A DNA stretch of 7,328 nt from Methanosarcinales archaeon (GTDB lineage Archaea; Halobacteriota; Syntropharchaeia; Alkanophagales; Methanospirareceae): contig JAODGL010000125.1 of NCBI GenBank assembly GCA_025464585.1, positions 1 through 7,328 on the forward strand. Direction: 5' to 3'. The notes under the pieces were generated by a model. It searched no databases, was not told the origin of the DNA, and was given only the letters and a program-made list of their open reading frames with translations. How positions within the stretch are numbered: position 1 is the stretch's first letter; every line of letters starts with the position of its first letter. Of this stretch, positions 4,930 through 7,328 are shown piece after piece. The position numbers and the translations under genes were made by a program.

Positions 4930-5406
4930 TCACACCTCCTTCCTCAATTTCAATCTTTTAACACCGATATAAGAGAGAAAGAGAAGTTGTGCAAAGAGTA
5001 AGCCGAGGAAATCAGCATACAAATCCATCAAACTCGCACTCCTGTAAGGCACGAAAGATTGATGAAACTCATCCGTGACGCCGTAAAGCGTCCCTATGGC
5101 AATAGAGAAAGGAACTGCATACTTGCTCATCACGCCATTCCTCACACTCTTCAATGTCGGATTCAGCAATAAACCCAGACCCATGTACAAAACGAAATGT
5201 GCGAACTTGTCTGGATGCCGGTATGCGAAGTAAAAAGGATATACAAGGAAGCTAAGACCCCAATCCTTAAGCTGATATGCAACCGCATACAAAAACCCGA
5301 GCTCCGGTATATCCGGCGGTGAGGATAAAGAAGAAAGATAAAAGAGGAATACCGCATACGCACCTGTTATAATCGCAAACACGCTGAATCTTGTCGGTTT
5401 TATCAT
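4930..5406 (-). CDS. VanZ-family membrane protein
   Basis: 158 residues with about four membrane helices (roughly 8-27, 66-82, 96-112 and 132-150). The diagnostic VanZ motifs are all present: DKFAHFVLYMGLG at 66-78, then the block from T111 to G135 containing DEFHQSFVPYRS and MDLYADFLG. VanZ itself gives low-level teicoplanin resistance, but the wider family is found in many envelope and polysaccharide loci, including exosortase loci, with no settled biochemical role. Residues D66, H70, E113 and H115 are conserved and could form a polar site in the membrane. The ATG at 5406 has GGAGG (5418-5422) 11 bases upstream. A possible TATA element TTAAATGT lies at 5465-5472, so this is probably the first gene of the four-gene operon running down to PIG-L. 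Confidence 0.88.
   Translation of the reverse strand: MIKPTRFSVFAIITGAYAVFLFYLSSLSSPPDIPELGFLYAVAYQLKDWGLSFLVYPFYFAYRHPDKFAHFVLYMGLGLLLNPTLKSVRNGVMSKYAVPFSIAIGTLYGVTDEFHQSFVPYRSASLMDLYADFLGLLFAQLLFLSYIGVKRLKLRKEV
4933..4939 (-). promoter_or_regulatory. Consensus Shine-Dalgarno of the DUF1616-like gene
   Basis: GGAGGTG on the minus strand, 9 bases before the ATG at 4923-4921 and located in the last codons of the VanZ gene. It is the strongest ribosome site in the window. Confidence 0.8.
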
Positions 5407-5493
5407 CTCGTTTTTATCCTCCCGATGAGTGAAAAGGATTCACGATATTAACTAAAATAGTTTTACATTTAAGTTGACTTTGTCACATTTTAA

Positions 5494-5620
5494 ATTTACC
5501 GCAGAGAATGCTGAGCTCGCAGAGAAAATTTCATGTGCATCAAATACAATTTTTGTAATTGACTTTGCCCTCTGCGTTCTTTGCCCTCTCTTCTGTGTGA
5601 ATCCTGTGTAATCTCGTGGT
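5494..5620 (-). repeat. Interspersed non-coding repeat of the CGCAGAG/ACACAG type
   Basis: The minus strand begins CCACGAGATTACACAGGATT, continues through CACACAG and AACGCAGAGGGCAAAG, has an AT-rich centre, and ends TCTCTGCGAG...TCTCTGCGGTAAATTT. CGCAGAG occurs at 5500-5506 and 5518-5524, and its reverse complement at 5570-5576, so the ends can pair across the centre. This layout ('CCACGGATTACACAG...' at one end, 'CTCTGCGGT' at the other) resembles an interspersed repeat seen in many archaeal and bacterial genomes, for which I know no function. It fills the space between the PEF-CTERM gene and the VanZ operon. Open frames through it are typical artefacts of this element. Confidence 0.6.
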
Positions 5621-5630
5621 TTATGCGAAG

Positions 5631-6431
5631 TTATCTTCTCCTTCTCAGCAGCAGAAACACCACGCTCAGCAAACCAAACACCGGTATCGTAAATGTCAGC
5701 GTTGTGAACTCCGGAACTGAACATGTCCGCTTGAAATACGCTAAGATATTATCCAGAAGCTCCTCGTTGTCATTACAATTGAACATCCAATCGCTCCACA
5801 TATACTCGTCTCCTATCGCAACCACTACACCTTTCCCTGCGGTATCATTAACTGCCAGGAAGCATCGCCCTTTCTTGTCAAAACCTATCTGCTGAGACGT
5901 TCCATTGACACTTATATTCCGAGCAGTTACCCCTCTTACCTCCGTCAACGTGAAAGGCGTTGTTGTCACAGGATGAGTTGAGAAGTTTGTCATTTTCATC
6001 TTGAGCCTGTAACCATCGAATGTTATCCCAAAAGTTCCCGTGATTTCGTTTGCATAAGTCCCCGTTCCATTCTGCGTTATGACGAGCTGACCACCCTCCA
6101 GCACCCAGTTTATAATTGCTCGCGCTTCATCGTCCGGAATGTTCTCTCTGGGCGTCAACACAAAAAGAGCATCGTAATTGCTTAACATCGTTGTATTCAC
6201 ATGCTTCGCATAATCCACACTCCAGTTCTGCTCCTTAAGCTCAGCACGAAAACTATCCCAGTTGTAGCTCGTCTTGTAGTTGTATTGCACCCACCCATCG
6301 CTTGGACTCCATGTCCTGTACATCACCAGCGCCTTCCCGCCATGCCACTCCGCAACCGCCGGACTGACCATAAAAGCAAAAGACACCAGAAGTAACACCG
6401 CTATTACTATACTCCCGTCTCTTCCCTTCAT
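5631..6431 (-). CDS. Secreted PEF-CTERM protein with a GATase1/DUF4350-like domain
   Basis: 266 residues. A signal peptide at 1-27 (IVIAVLLLVSFAFMVSPAVA) directs export. The body holds a flavodoxin-like pattern seen in DUF4350/GATase1-like domains: ALVMYRT, then YDALFVLTPRENIPDDEARA (86-105), INWVLEGGQLVIT (107-119), and finally VVAIGDEYMWSDW with NEELLDNILAYF. No glutaminase triad is evident, so a binding or structural role is more likely. Seven N-x-S/T sequons (N69, N79, N121, N149, N172, N176, N195) suggest N-glycosylation. The C-terminus is a complete PEF-CTERM sorting signal: VPEFTT at 239-244, a membrane helix at about 247-262, then RRRR. Archaeosortase should cut near PEF and attach the protein to the envelope. 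It follows the archaeosortase gene by 63 bp and appears to have its own TATA box. Confidence 0.85.
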   Translation of the reverse strand: MKGRDGSIVIAVLLLVSFAFMVSPAVAEWHGGKALVMYRTWSPSDGWVQYNYKTSYNWDSFRAELKEQNWSVDYAKHVNTTMLSNYDALFVLTPRENIPDDEARAIINWVLEGGQLVITQNGTGTYANEITGTFGITFDGYRLKMKMTNFSTHPVTTTPFTLTEVRGVTARNISVNGTSQQIGFDKKGRCFLAVNDTAGKGVVVAIGDEYMWSDWMFNCNDNEELLDNILAYFKRTCSVPEFTTLTFTIPVFGLLSVVFLLLRRRR

Positions 6432-6459
6432 CTTCTATCAATGTTCCTTTCTATATTTG

Positions 6460-6467
6460 AATATAAA
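6460..6467 (-). promoter_or_regulatory. TATA box for the PEF-CTERM gene
   Basis: The minus strand reads TTTATATT, placing transcription start near 6437, about six bases before the ATG at 6431. The adjoining T-run (6465-6469) could also end transcription of the archaeosortase gene. Confidence 0.45.
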
Positions 6468-6494
6468 AAGGTGAGGGGTCTTGAGGTAAGAACC

Positions 6495-7328
6495 TTAGGT
6501 CTCTTTCTTGAGCTGCTCACGCTCCAGAAAAACATACATCAACGGTATCAAAATTATTGCAAATAGAACCCACCCTAAGTGCGAATGAAATATCATCGTC
6601 GTCTCCACACCATAATAATATGCAAGCGCAACCAGTATCGAGACCCTGAGGAAGTTCGCAACATACGAAGCTCCGAGCAGAACCAAAATGATTTTAAACA
6701 ATTTGTCCCGCCTGTAAGGTTCTATTGCCATGCTATACGCTAACATCGTGCTTATTATGAACAGCATGGAATACCAGCCGAAACACGCTAAATCCATCTT
6801 TAAACTCACCAGTTCCACGCCTTTTACTTCTATTATTCCTAATTCCGGCACTGCTAAATCCAGTCCGAACAGCTTTAAAAGTGCACATACCGGTACCGCA
6901 ACGAGATAATGCCCGTAATAATGCGGTAGCCCTATGTTCAGCCGTGAAGGGATGATATAGAGCGAAGCGAAGCCAATGAGGAAGAAGAGCGACATATACG
7001 TGCCGAACGCACCAAGCTCGCTTAGCCTCCTGTTCCTTATATTCGTAACTATTAGCGATGCACCAAGCAATAATATCATCGAATCGAGCGTCTGAATCGC
7101 CGACCCCGAAAGATAGTTATACGTGAGGTCTGCTGCTATCAGAATCGCACCCGTAAACAACAGGATACGCGACTCAGGTTGCGTTCCCCTTACCGGGCTC
7201 GCCGAGCCGCTGCTAAGCACGAACAACAACACCAGACAAACGCATAAAAACAACACGCCTATGTAAACAGACCCGTAAGTGAACTCTATAAACGCGCCTA
7301 TTAATGAAATTATCAGCAGAACCAGAAT
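6495..7328 (-). CDS. Archaeosortase/exosortase family transpeptidase, N-terminus beyond window
   Basis: A polytopic membrane protein (about seven or more helices) carrying the catalytic set of the exosortase/archaeosortase family: Cys in DLACFGWYSM (codon 6783-6785), Arg in NFLRVSIL (6645-6647) and His in FHSHLGW (6585-6587). These enzymes cut C-terminal sorting signals such as PEF-CTERM and are thought to transfer the protein to a lipid or glycan anchor. A GTG at 7256 could serve as a start, but the frame stays open to the window edge and encodes another hydrophobic stretch (LLIISLIGAFIEF), so I treat the gene as 5'-incomplete, with at least 277 residues. Because the adjacent gene encodes a PEF-CTERM protein, the PEF-recognising subfamily (archaeosortase C type) is most likely, but I cannot separate subfamilies by eye. 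The gene stops 63 bp before its presumed substrate. Confidence 0.85.
   Translation of the reverse strand: MLVLLIISLIGAFIEFTYGSVYIGVLFLCVCLVLLFVLSSGSASPVRGTQPESRILLFTGAILIAADLTYNYLSGSAIQTLDSMILLLGASLIVTNIRNRRLSELGAFGTYMSLFFLIGFASLYIIPSRLNIGLPHYYGHYLVAVPVCALLKLFGLDLAVPELGIIEVKGVELVSLKMDLACFGWYSMLFIISTMLAYSMAIEPYRRDKLFKIILVLLGASYVANFLRVSILVALAYYYGVETTMIFHSHLGWVLFAIILIPLMYVFLEREQLKKET

Noticed and set aside
4739..4933. Minus-strand open frame of 64 codons within the DUF1616-like gene
   Set aside because: It is the shadow frame of a gene with clear membrane helices and a perfect ribosome site at the right distance for 4923, not for this frame's start.
5452..5724. Open frame of 90 codons on the minus strand
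   Set aside because: It runs through the CGCAGAG-type repeat and into the PEF-CTERM gene in another frame. Its peptide is the kind of artefact such repeats produce, and it lacks a ribosome site.

Overview
The window looks archaeal. It is about 43% GC by eye and shows TATA-type boxes close to start codons, Shine-Dalgarno sites of the GGAGGTG type, an archaeosortase with a PEF-CTERM surface protein, and an archaeal-style DUF433/PIN-like toxin-antitoxin pair. A Methanomicrobia/ANME-1-like or Syntrophoarchaeum-like lineage is my best guess, but that is inference. Every supported gene lies on the minus strand, so transcription runs from high to low coordinates.

Right half (about 7328 to 2351): surface-biogenesis genes. 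A 5'-incomplete archaeosortase (6495-7328) is followed by a secreted, sequon-rich protein ending in a PEF-CTERM sorting signal (5631-6431), which is probably one of its substrates. After a non-coding interspersed repeat of the CGCAGAG type (5494-5620) comes a tightly packed operon: a VanZ-family membrane protein, a short DUF1616-like membrane protein, a BshC-like protein carrying an extra zinc-ribbon-like cysteine cluster, and a PIG-L deacetylase. Gaps or overlaps between these four are 14 bp or less. A deacetylase next to a BshC-like enzyme recalls bacillithiol assembly (BshB then BshC). The membrane neighbours and the sorting pair suggest the product could instead decorate a surface glycan or lipid.

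Middle (about 2350 to 1264): a toxin-antitoxin locus and gene debris. A DUF433 antitoxin overlaps a DUF5615-type PIN-like toxin by an ATGA. The toxin's native C-terminus is missing, and its last ~25 codons read out of frame through a fragment of a gene family that occurs nearby. Just beyond are the C-terminal end of a PaREP1-like HEPN protein and the frameshifted N-terminal end of a FemAB/GNAT-like protein. This is a junction zone of broken genes.

Left part (1 to about 1263): two members of an unrecognised small-protein family (starting MFTYNELL), one complete (892-1239) and one cut by the window edge (1-104). They share an identical 62-bp stretch beginning exactly at the start codon. Between them sits a two-gene unit: a DUF5678-like small protein and a retropepsin-like aspartic protease. 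Three copies or fragments of the MFTYNELL family within 1.75 kb suggest that this family takes part in local duplication and rearrangement.
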